DNA from: Ptychodera flava
Taxonomy: Eukaryota; Hemichordata; Enteropneusta; Ptychoderidae
Assembly (NCBI RefSeq): GCF_041260155.1
Contig: NC_091928.1
Coordinates: forward strand, 30,084,388 to 30,148,387
Length of the DNA stretch: 64,000 nt
Reading direction: 5' to 3'
Notes under the pieces: model-generated
Database searches by the model: none
The model's input: the letters and a program-made list of their open reading frames with translations, nothing else
What the model was told of the DNA's origin: nothing
Program-made: the position numbers and the translations under genes
Shown here: piece by piece, positions 30,999 through 42,400 of the stretch
How the letters are laid out: every line of letters begins with the position of its first letter
How positions within the stretch are numbered: position 1 is the stretch's first letter

Positions 30999-31345
30999 TT
31001 AATAGAATGCGCCTCAGGGACAGACATTTGGACTCTCAAACTTTTTCAATTCTTTTCAAATCTACCACTTGTGGGGGTTCATTTCAAAGTCTTTGTAGAT
31101 GAATTCTTTTCACCATCTTAGTTTTTGAGAATAAAATTTTATTTTTCTCCTCAGAGTTAACACGGAGATGGCGGCCATTTTGAATTTTAAATGTCTGTAA
31201 ATCTTAGGTAATTTGTTTCTCTACTACCAAAATTTGCATATTGATCCCCAATTTTTTTCTTGATTTCGAAAATGGTTTAAATATTCTTTGGGGAAAGTTT
31301 GAGCAAATGTTAAGTCTTTCACTTTTTAGGAACATACTATCTTAA
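30999..31345. mobile_element. TTAA MITE, family 1 (GGTAG/CTACC ends), copy a
   Basis: Carries ATGCGCCTCAGGGACAG, CACTTGTGGGGGTTCATTTC, GATGGCGGCCATTTTGAATT and TAAGTCTTTCACTTTTTAGG, and ends ACTATCTTAA. It is shared with the copies at 46210, 48547, 50087 and 58535. Confidence 0.8.
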
Positions 31346-31387
31346 GAGTAAAATGGCAATGACTTTCAATGACATCTCATTGAATGT

Positions 31388-31449
31388 CAACAGATCATAT
31401 TTGACCTTGATATTGTCTGGAGATCATATTTGACCTTGATATTGTCTGG
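31388..31449. repeat. 29-bp direct duplication
   Basis: GATCATATTTGACCTTGATA with its following nine bases stands twice back to back, a recent local duplication. Confidence 0.9.
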
Positions 31450-31922
31450 AGACTGCACTAATTGAATGATATGGGACAGTGTGAGGCATGACCCTGGAAA
31501 CACGATATTTCACAAGTGTTTCCTACTTTTGTTGGTGTACTTCAAGCATGTGCTATCACTCTTACTAATATGTTCCTAGGGAGTTCAAGTGCCACTACCG
31601 GTACACTACGCTATGCTGCACTCATTCAAGTTTGTAATCACATCCAAACTCCCTCACGAGACTGGCAATTACTAACACTCAATTGTTAGAACTTACCATT
31701 CAGTGAGTCGGGGAAATGCAAATGTCTTGAAAAAAAAACTTGATCTTTTATTGATTTTGTGACATCAATGCAAAACTGCAAATATTGACTGTTGGTATTA
31801 GAAGGGTAAGTTTAAAAGACTTTAAAAGAAAAAGTACGACTTTAAAGCCCTTGTAACTGTGACCCTGTATATGTGTTAAATGCAGTGACATATTTGACAC
31901 TGAATTCCCTTTCAACTGACTT

Positions 31923-32274
31923 TTAAAGGGCCAGTAATGCTAACTTTTAATGAGTTTTTCATTATTTTCAATTTACATGTCAATTGCAAGTTCTCACTCT
32001 ACTCGCAAAAGAATGATAAAATACCATTATTTAGCTGGTCAACATAGCATCTATGTGTGTAAAATGCACTGTTATTGTTTACAATTGAATTCTAGTCCAG
32101 ACCAGAATTCAATTGTCGAGCATAACAACACAGTTTACACATGTACAGGCTGAGTTGACAAGCTGAATACTGTATATATCAACATACTTTGGGGAGTAGA
32201 ACAAGAAATTATAGTTGACATTAAAATCAAAAATAGTGAAAAATCATAAAAAGTTAGCATTACTGGCCCTTTAA
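31923..32274. mobile_element. TTAA MITE, family 2 (AGGGCCAGTAATGC ends), intact copy
   Basis: A 352-bp element: TTAA followed by AGGGCCAGTAATGCTAACTT, with the near-perfect inverse at the right end. Kolobok-like by TTAA target and AGGG end (inference). Partial or altered copies lie at 39400-39658, 41270-41740, 51726-52202 and 52925-53300. Confidence 0.85.
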
Positions 32275-34377
32275 CGGACAAGGTAAACGTATCTAACACA
32301 TATACGCATGGAGCTGATGAGAAAAATACCAAGTATTTTCACCATTCTTTTCACCAAGATAATAGATACCAAACAGACATACAGTAAAAAATTATTCCAA
32401 TTCACAGTTACTGGGGCTTGAGTGATACACGCAACAAATTCCACATAGAATTGTATCCCTTTGGATGACAAATCACCACAATTGCAAAGACATGTAAATA
32501 AACATAAACAAAACACAGATACACCGCTGTAAATTCACATTGATTTCAGTTGTATGACTGCAATATTTGCAACATGATGAAGAAACCAGATATGAACTGA
32601 AAATGCTCACGTGTTTCATTATATATTGCATTTATGTGCAAGTTTGAACCTTTGCTACATGCTTTGCTACATTTAAGTGTTATGATCAACACAATGAATT
32701 TCACCACAGATCAATTCTAAAGGTCATTAAGTATTCAAATATGTAATTAGCTGAAATAAAAATAATTAATTTCTTTGAGTACTGTCATTGTATCACAATA
32801 TAGCATGTGTAATTACCTTTGGTCAAGTCCTTCAAGCTCTATATGCCAAACCGTGAAAGCTTGTTAGCTATTTATGCAAATTATGAATTAGCTGACATGA
32901 AAATGCAAAATGACTTTCAATACTGTTATAACCTGGTATAATGATCAATGTACACAGCATGTTTCGCCAAATTTTATCAAGTAAATGCCAGTATATATCC
33001 CTAATTTGGAAGGTTCATTAAATATGCGTATTGGGAATTGGCTGAAAAAAATGTCAAATGACTTTCAATAATCTTGTATCATAGTATCTTTAATGTACAT
33101 AGCAAGTTTTGCCAACTTTGGTCAAGTCAAAACAGATAAATATCGCTAATAAATGCGGGATATCGGACCGCAGGCGGGCGAAGATTGCATTATAAGCGCG
33201 CCAACCCAAACTCACTGCATGGACATCACATTTACGAAATCGAAGTCCAAAGTCAACTACGTCATTGTTAGAATAAGAGAGGTTTTCCATAACACGGGAG
33301 CATACCACCACAAATTTTGCACAGATGGCGTTGCACTGGCATTGAAAAAGGGTGCATGGGAGCATGGGAACGCGGGCAGTTTCCCTCGCTATGGGTAGGA
33401 AATGCATTGAGCAAGACACACTTCCGGGTTCGCAAAAAAACGAGGATCCCATTTACGGGGCGCTCAAATATAACTATTTGCTGTGATACATAGCAGAGGC
33501 GTATATGTTTGTGATGCTGAGAATAACATCAGTAAATAATTGACGGGTTTTAAAAGTTGACGTTTTTTGCGATGAAACAGACTTCTGAAGGTAGCTCGCT
33601 TGGGGAACACGTCATCCCGGCCGCTGTCCGCTTTGACCCCAGTAATTCACACTGGTTTTGGTCGGCCCCAGGTACCCAGTCACTTCGACCCGTCACACTT
33701 TTGCCTACATGTCCACGGAGACGATTCAACATGTTCCACAACAAAGCCAAGACAAAAATTGAAAATATCAATAAAATGGCTTCACAAAGGCTGAAATACA
33801 CGATACTCGATGAAGTATGAAGTTTATGAAATGAAATCAAAATTGACAACACAAGTGTTTGTCTCGGGTAATACCACTTGAAGTTGAACTATTCTACAGA
33901 CTGTATTCCATACAGTGCAGTATTTGTCAGTGACAAATTAATCTTTGCAATACATTTTTTTGCGATGAGCTGGAAATTGATTAATATCGAGTTAATGTAC
34001 ATATATATTCCGTTATTTACTGGGACACGTTTATTTTCTCGATCCGCTATCTGCGGACTACGTGCTGAAGTACATTGACTGTTCATGTCAACGATCGTTT
34101 CTCCCTCTGCAGAGTTTCTGTATCCCGTTCAACAACGCTAGTACCTCGATCACACGATAGTGACGCTATGTAGCTGTGCAGTATTGAAACTTATCATAAA
34201 ATGGCCACCTCGTCTAACAGTAACACGTATTGTCGGGATTATCGTACGGAAAAAAAGACTGCAAAAGTAAGACTTATGAATCATCATCAGAATTGAACAC
34301 ATCATGATTGTACACGAGTATCAACCGTGAATGCACGTTGAGCTCGGCAGTTACACAAGCATGGTACGCTACATGCA

Positions 34378-34495
34378 TAGCCCTACGAGTATGGCGACAG
34401 TGTCCGGCTTTGGCTACGCCGGGGGCTACGCCGCCTACCGGAGGTGGGAGGCGGCGTAGCCAAAGCCGGACACTCTCGCCATACTCGTAGGGCTA
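34378..34495. mobile_element. Foldback MITE TAGCCCTACG, 10-bp target duplication
   Basis: Inverted arms TAGCCCTACGAGTATGGCGA ... TCGCCATACTCGTAGGGCTA with GTGTCCGGCTTTGGCTACGC inside. Exact direct repeats GCTACATGCA flank it (34368-34377 and 34496-34505). A 9-10-bp duplication is typical of MULE elements. Confidence 0.85.
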
Positions 34496-34767
34496 GCTAC
34501 ATGCACTGCCGCGATGCCGATCGTATGCATTCCAAGGCCTATCCCGGAATTTGTTTCACAAACAACCTCAAAGGAGAGCAAACATACTTCTATGGACAAT
34601 GACGAATACGTTTCTTGGCGAAGCAAAATCAAAACAGTGCAGAAGTACATGAAGTAGGTCATGGCCTTGGACTCTGTGCACGAACCTGATTGGACACTTC
34701 AATACCTTTGACCCAAAGTTATTATTCATCAGCACTTCCATGCCATGAGGCTAGGTAGAGAACGTAT

Positions 34768-34830
34768 TAGCCCTGCGTACGATGCTGTGTGTTCCGCTAC
34801 AGCTAACACACAGCATCGTACGCAGGGCTA
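34768..34830. mobile_element. Foldback MITE TAGCCCTGCG, second copy
   Basis: A 63-bp hairpin TAGCCCTGCGTACGATGCTG ... CAGCATCGTACGCAGGGCTA. The flanks AGAACGTAT and AGAATGTAT are a 9-bp duplication with one change. It has the same TAGCCCT end as the element at 34378. Confidence 0.75.
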
Positions 34831-35307
34831 AGAATGTATGTACTCATTTCTGGCGATCGAGCAGCGAGGGAAACAATCAATTACCAAGGATAAAGCTAAT
34901 TTGCTAAACGATATTTTATCTTGAATAGTGAGTTGAATGAGTAATAAAATATCATATTTTTAATGTTCAATACGAGGTTGAAACACGGAGGGACCGTGGT
35001 TGAAACCAGAGCTATCCGCTGTAGCCAACCTGGACAAGCACTTTTCACAGCGCCCTCAAACAGTCGATTGTTTTCACTTGTCATACGCGGCGTAACAGAA
35101 AAATTAAAACTTTCATAACTTCATTAATATCCAAGCCACGCCCACCAAAACCTTTTCAGTTCTAGCCATTTGAATTCTGAAGATGTCTACCAAATTTGAC
35201 TGAAATACGTTCAGCCGTTTTTGAGAAAATGGACCCACAGACAGACAGACACACAGACAGACAGACAGACATCGCTGCGACATATGCTCACGTGTTCACA
35301 CGTGAGC

Positions 35308-36366
35308 AAAAAAAGACATAGTCAAAAGCAACCTCTTGGTAAAGATATAGCTCCTTAAAATGAACAGGATTGGAACTAATTTTGGACAATTGGATGGTGA
35401 AGTAATGTCTGTTTGATCTGCAAATGTAAGCTCATCTGCTTTTCTTTTTAAGTTGTACACTTGCTTTTATGAGTAATTTGTAATATTGCAACATTCAGCT
35501 ATAGAGCACCTAATACTTTTGAGAAATTCGAAAAATATGAAGATCCAATTATCCCCAATCTATTCAAATCATGTTAATGAATTACACATGCATACACCCT
35601 GATAAGTATTCATCATATTTCCCCGGAAAAGCAATCAGAAATGACTGGTCGGCACACTCATGCATTATTCTTTTGTGGTCATTCCCACATTGGGCTACAT
35701 GATGTTTTCCGTGCCTTTTCCTCGGTGAAAGATTGAAACTGCGACCTTGATCCAGACACTCACTTGTTCGTTTTCAAGGCACAAATCTATCTCTCAAAAT
35801 AGCATTATTTAATTGTGTATTCAACATTAAAGAAACAAACGAAGTACATTACTTGACATGACCATTTGATAACATCGCTCTGAAGTAAAAAATTCAGTAT
35901 TTTTAAATAAGCACAACAATAACTGTGTGAAAATAAACATCCGAAAAAAGTTATACCTGAACAGACATAATTCTGACAGAGCAAAAGTACTTAACCACTA
36001 CAAAATGATCATGTAGCAAATTGCACTATTTCACATATTCTGCTCTAATGTTATGAAGGGTATGCTTACTGTATGCCATTTTACAAATTAGGATTGTCCA
36101 CTCTACCACACACATTAATTATTTAAAAGTTTTCAAAAAGGGTAATATTAAAAATGGATGCACGATTTGGTCACTATGTTGAATAGTAAGCCCTGCTGTG
36201 ATTGGTTCATTGTTCTTTGGCATGATTCATTGCTTGATAAGGTATCACTAGGTGCGTGTTGAATCAGAGCATCCCTGTTCTGAAAATGGACTCAACCACA
36301 CCTTGCCATACTCTTGGTCCAAACCATTGAAGTGTAGGTGGATAGATGCACCTACGTAAGGGTGTG
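35308..36366. other. Downstream of BAX, no recognised feature
   Basis: AT-rich intergenic DNA. The BAX 3' UTR must lie in the right part of it, but no clear AATAAA was assigned on the minus strand. Confidence 0.4.
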
Positions 36367-36474
36367 TTATTGCCACTTCATCCTAAACATTGCAGCGATG
36401 AGACACGAGACAGAAAGAGCACACAAGCCATAAAACTGCCATGTTGGTGACCCAAGGTATTCAATGATGGCCCC
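36367..36474 (-). CDS. BAX: BAX-like coding exon 5 (BH2 end, C-terminal anchor)
   Basis: Encodes residues 182-216, GAIIEYLGSPTWQFYGLCAL and then SVSCLIAAMF with RMKWQ, followed by TAA at 36367-36369. The hydrophobic run with a basic end is a tail anchor for the mitochondrial outer membrane. Confidence 0.93.
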   Translation of the reverse strand, partial: GAIIEYLGSPTWQFYGLCALSVSCLIAAMFRMKWQ

Positions 36475-39400
36475 CTGTAGTAAGAAATACAAAACAATTA
36501 GCAAGGGTGAAAACCAGCAAATTGCTGAGGATATCAAATTCCTATCTCAATCAACTTTCATCTTTTAGGTAGATGATCTGGTTCGCTTCTTCAACTCTAA
36601 CAATGACCACATGTGTATGTCCCTGGATGGCCTTGTCTCCATTCAGCAGAGGGCGCCCTCTCTGTTGATTATAACAATTTCTCTTGTTTTTTTATGATAC
36701 ATGGCTGCTCTGATTCCTTGCAAATATGGGGCTCATCTCTCTGCTTGTGATGGGTAAAGGCCAATGAATTCTCTTGCAAATGCTAGGTTATTTGGTGAAT
36801 GATGTACATAACATACAGCAGCGATTACGAAAAAACAGATGAAAAGAAATCAGTATATTAATTATGGTCAAAACAAATCCTCTTTTTCATTCTTGCTCAG
36901 TGACATGTATCCTTCAACACTTACCCATCCCCCTCTGCTGATGATCCAGGCCGCGAACACCTCAACTAGGAACTTTACGATCTCCTTAATGAGTCGACGC
37001 ACCCAATCAGGCAGGTACTCAGCCATTACATTGTCAACGGCCTGGAAGAGAACCACATTATGTTAATAAAAGTCATCGTTGATGACACAGTCCCCACTTG
37101 TTAATGGGTACTTTGATTACAGGTCCTCAGAGAGGATAGAGTCCTCTTCATTAGGTCTGTGATAAAATACTTTTGAATAAATTCGCTTGATACATGTCTG
37201 AGCTGTAGTTCAGGAGATGAAAAAATCGTAATAAATGGCCACATGGCGGCCTTATTGGATAGTATCACAGAACAAATCTATGTGCATATGTATGACAGAC
37301 ATCCAGCTCTATGGCTTTGCTCAGAATTAGATATACGCATAATTAATGAGGTACAGTATGAAGCATCATAAGGTGTCCCATCATATCATATATGAAGGGT
37401 GTACAACTTATGGTTACTGAGTAACGGACAAATATGTATATTTGAGGTCAAAGGTCATCGAGGTCACGTGACATTTTGTCAAAATAATTGTATTGCTAAG
37501 TTATCCCAATTTACCAAAAATCAGACCTCTAGCTCTATTGACTCGCTCAAAATTAGATATGCACATAATTAATGAGGTACAATATGTGGCGTCATAAGGT
37601 GTCCCATCATACCATATATGAAGGGTGTAGCACTTGTGGTCACTGAGTTATGGACAAATATGTATATTTGAGGTCAAAGGTCACCGAGGTCACATGACAT
37701 TTTGTCAAAAAAATTGTATTGCTAAGTTATCCCTATATACCAAAAATCAGACCTCTAGCTCTATTGGCTCGCTCAAAATTAGATATGCGCATAATTGATA
37801 AGGTACAATATGTGGCATCATAAGCTGTCCCATCATACTATAAATGAAGGGTGTAGCACTTGTGGTTACTGAGTTATGGACAAATATGTATATTTGAGGT
37901 CAAAGGTCATCGAGGTCACATGACATTTGTAAAAAAAAAATTGTATAGCTAAGTTATCCCTATATACCAAAAATCAGACCTCTAGCTCTATTGGATCGCT
38001 CAAATTAGATATGTACATAATTAATAAGGTACAATATGTGGCGTCATAGAGTGTCCCATCATACCATACATGAAGGATGTAGCACTTAAGTTTACTGAGT
38101 TATGGACAAATATGTATATTTGAGGTCAAAGGTCACCAAGGTCACATGACATTTTGTAAAAAAAATTGAAGTGCTAAGTTATCCCTATATACCAAAAATC
38201 AGACCTCTAGCTCTATTGGCTCGCTCAAAATTAGATATGCGCATAATTAATGAGGTACAATATGTGGCATCATAAAGTGTCCCACCATACCATACATGAA
38301 GGGTTTAGCACTTGTGGTTACTGAGTTATGGACAAATATGTATATTTGAGGTCAAAGGTCACCGAGGTCACGTGACATTTTGAAAAAAAAATTGTATAGC
38401 TAATTTATCCCTATATACCAAAAATCAGACCTCTAGCTCTATTGGCTCCCTCAAAATTAGATATGCACATAATTAATGAGGTACAATATGTGGCATCATA
38501 AGCTGTCCCATCATACCATATATGAAGGGTGTAGCACTTGTGGTTACTGAGTTATGGACATATATATATATTTGAGGTCAAAGGTCACCAAGGTCACGCG
38601 ACATTTTGTCAAAATATCTGAGATATCTGCGTGAACGGATGGACTCATGGATGGACTCATGGACGGACATGACCCCATCTATAAGCCCCTGGACTTCGTC
38701 CGTAGGGACTAAAACTGTGTCACTGCATCCTTTTTGCAATATGAATACGATGAGAAACTAAATTTTTATTTTTCTTGGCCTTATACATGGGAGTCTATGG
38801 ACTGCCATATACATGGGAGTCTATGGACTGCCTTATACATGGGAGTCTATGGACTGCCTTATACATGGGAGTCTATGGAGGTGAAAACTAAAAAGTCCTC
38901 TAACACGGCCAAATTTGATCGCATTGTGAAACAAATCGACGTACATCTGTATGGGGTAGGGTACTATCCTTGTGCAAAGTTTGAAAGAAATTGACCTGAG
39001 CATGTCTGAGATATCTGCGTGAACGGACGGACGCACGCACGGACGGACGCACGCACGCACGCACGGACGCACGCACGGACATGACCAAACCTATAAGTCC
39101 CCGGACGGTGTCCGTGGGGACTAAAAAATATCTCATCATCCGTCTTGTACACGCATACACATAACAAAAAGTAGTCTCTTGTGCTCACTAACCCTTTGAA
39201 TTCGGTATGTCATAGGTCCATGGGGTCAAAGTTCAAAGGGCTAAGGGGCCTTAGGAATTTGTTTCACTTCACAAAGTGTCTTTTTTTCATGAAGGTTTCT
39301 TGTATCAAAAATAGACCCTCAGAGAATTGCTTTTATTTGCCAATAATTGTTTGGTTCGATGATCTTTTTTCATTTGTTTTGTTTCGTAAGTAACAGCTTG

Positions 39401-42400
39401 TTCTTGTTCTTCTCTACAAAGCAAACCCTCTATGTAGCTTGTCAACACAGCTTCTATACATGTTAAGTGCAGTGTTAACTGATTGCTTACATGTGAATTC
39501 TAGAATTTACTCGTCAACCATAGCAATGTATTCTATACCTGTACAGAGTCAATTGACACGCTCAGTACTGTATATCTCAACAGACTGAAGCTGACACACA
39601 ATACAAGAAGGGTGAATATAAAATCACTGAAAGTTTCGACTACTAGCCCTTTAATTGGATGAGACATGGCTTACCCTAGCTGCCATTCTGTACGCGAAAT
39701 AGAAGAGGGCAACGATGCGTCCCCAGTTGATGATGCCGTCATCAAATATCACCCTGGCAACGGCGATGACGGAGTCAACTGAACTGTTTGTAGGCACTCT
39801 ATCGATCATTCTGTGGAAAAAAGAGGAAAAGCAAATAATTGGACCAAATCGACATCACTTTTTATTGGCTATAATTTTTGATCAAAATTTTGGGGAAAAT
39901 CTGAAAAAAATTGACTGGGCTATATTTTATAAAAGTGGCAAAAATTTACTTTGGCACTCAGAGGGTTAATGTGGAAGGCGACATTCCATTTGTTAGCTAT
40001 GCTCTCATACAGTTTTGGTACTCCATCAGTTTAACACATTTTATAGTTTTAGTAAAATTTTACTGTGTAGTCCATTTGTTTGTCTATTATCGGGGAAGGG
40101 GGTAGGCTTATACACAACATAAACTGAAGGCCTAATATTATAAGATTAAATATACCATACAAGTATATTGATGGTGCAAATACAGCAATCTGATTGGTCA
40201 AGACGAGAAAAGAACCATGGTATATTCGTGATATACCATGGCTGGCACTCACGTGAGCTCTCGGCAAGAGTAAAATTAATTTTTGACGTTCCATGCCAGA
40301 ATTTCGATATACTGTCATGATATAATAGCGATAAAGCACCCACAGCGACAGTATACCACTCGATTTTGACAAGTTCACTTCATATATGCACTGGCTATCG
40401 CTCGTGCATATATGTCATGAACTGGTCAAAATCTTGTGGTATACCATTGCTAGGTGTGCTTTATTGCTTAAATACATTCTAAAATTTCTTCTACCTCTGT
40501 AATTCATAATCTTGGTCCATCTCATCAGCGATGACTCGTAGAGTTGCGCCAACTTGCTGCCAATTTTCGATCATTGGTGGTTCGATACCATCGACTTCCT
40601 CCAGTTCCTCACGAGGCGGGGCATTTCCAATGCCGTCCCTGTTGAATCGTTCCACGATAAAATCCACCAACAGACGTCTGGCCTGGGCTCCAATATCATC
40701 CTCTGTACTCCGCTGCCTACCAACTCCTCCGTAAGCACCTAGATGTTTTCAAAAAAACATCACAAGCAGAAATCATGATTGATTTTGTTAATGATTTCCT
40801 TATTTATATCAAACAAAATGATTTTGGTATGTGGACAGTATTTTTGTTGAAATTAACAAACAGAAAAATGTCTTGCTGTGGGCATAATTTTGGAAGCGTG
40901 TCACTCATTGGCTGGCATTATATCTTTGATGTTAATGAATCATTTCAAAACAGCCAATCAGCTGTTCAAAGCCTTAATTTCAGACTCCTTAAGTTGCTGT
41001 GAATAATTACAATCTACAAATTGGCTACAACCCTCTGAGCCAATGCACATCAGCCTGTAAATATTTTCAAAAATTAATTAATGGTTATTCCACACCTACT
41101 GTAAAGTGGTCTTAGATTGTATCTGCGCTTGAAGGTGCCACATTTTCGTGAAATAGCATGGTTTACATGTGTCTCAATCTAATTCACAATTTGCATATCT
41201 TTGTTTTGTATAGCATTAAACATCCATTGAGTAACTGTGACTTTTGATGCATTTTTGACCATTTTTGTTTCCGCGTCCACCAAAGTTTCTCATTCTAGTC
41301 ACCAAAGCATGTTGAGATACACACAGTATTCAGCTTGTCAACTCAGCCTGCACATGAGAGAACTGTATTGTTATCGTTGACAAGTGAATTCTGGTCTGGA
41401 CCAGAATGCAAATGGAAACAATAATCATGCTTTTTACTCATATAGACATCATGGTGACAGTGCTTAAAGGCATGGTTCTGGCGTCAGATTGTCTTGCCAG
41501 AAAATATACTTCCTAGATTACAATTTCAATGGAAAACAAAAGACTATGACACCTTCATAATCTTCTTACAGACTAGAACAAACTCGATCCCTGGGATCGA
41601 CTCCTCTACCTTTAATAGTAGGTGTTTTCAATATGCGTGGGAGAGAAGAACAAGAACTTGCGATTGACATACAAAACAAAATAAGTGGAAAAATCATCAG
41701 AGCTTACAGCTACTGGCACTTCGATATTTCTCCCTTAAAAAGTGTAGAAATAAATATTTGAGCAGATATATCTGCTCAAATAGCACATACTATGTGGCCT
41801 TTCATTTCTATTATTGTAATTTTTTTGCAGGATTTGTGTCCCAGATGAAGTTATAGTGTTTCAATAAATCTGTAAAACTTTAAAACAGTGAAGCATTTCA
41901 TCATAGATTTATAACACGCCACATGCTCATTCCGTGTCGCGATTCGCCAGAATACATAACGTGACGAGAAAATAGATACGTCTAGTCCCCACCAAATCGA
42001 CAAAAGTGACGTCAGAGGGTATTTTTTGAAAAGCTATTTCCCTAGGGAAATAGTTCTGACCAAATTGGAAAAGTGTTCGGTCACGTGACCGTAGTGTCGT
42101 CTGCAGCTTTGCAACAATGGCGGGTGACTAGAACGTGATGTGCGTCCGGGGATAGGTGACGACACATTCTCTAAAAAAGATTTTCCAACATTTTCAAACA
42201 TTCTAACAGCTTAGGAACTTGAATAGTTCATTGACGGAAAAGATTAAGGTGCAACTAAGGATGTCGCTAGGTATGCTTAGAATATTTTTTGAAAGAAAGT
42301 GGTACCATGTACAACTGAAAGCGCTGTGCCACATCGCCCAGTATAAAACTTGTCACAATGGATTGTTGCAGTGCAAAATATCAAAACACATTAAAAACTA

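Larger units (their letters stand above)
32590..35307 (+). repeat. CTCACGTG-type interspersed repeat, copy 3, with 1.9-kb cargo
   Basis: Starts AAACCAGATATGAACTGAAA and ends CTCACGTGTTCACACGTGAG. Between a few usual ~120-bp units and the usual CAGACAGA tail lies a GC-richer stretch (33150-35090) not found in copies 1 and 2. That stretch contains two foldback elements. Its open frames (for example 33090-33452) are not recognised. Confidence 0.65.

Noticed and set aside
37240-38712. CRISPR-like array
   Set aside because: Units are 226 bp without short-repeat/spacer structure, and the genome is eukaryotic.
38833-39188. Three overlapping Arg/Val/Cys-rich minus-strand frames
   Set aside because: Translations of the ACGGACGCACGC tandem repeat in all three frames.
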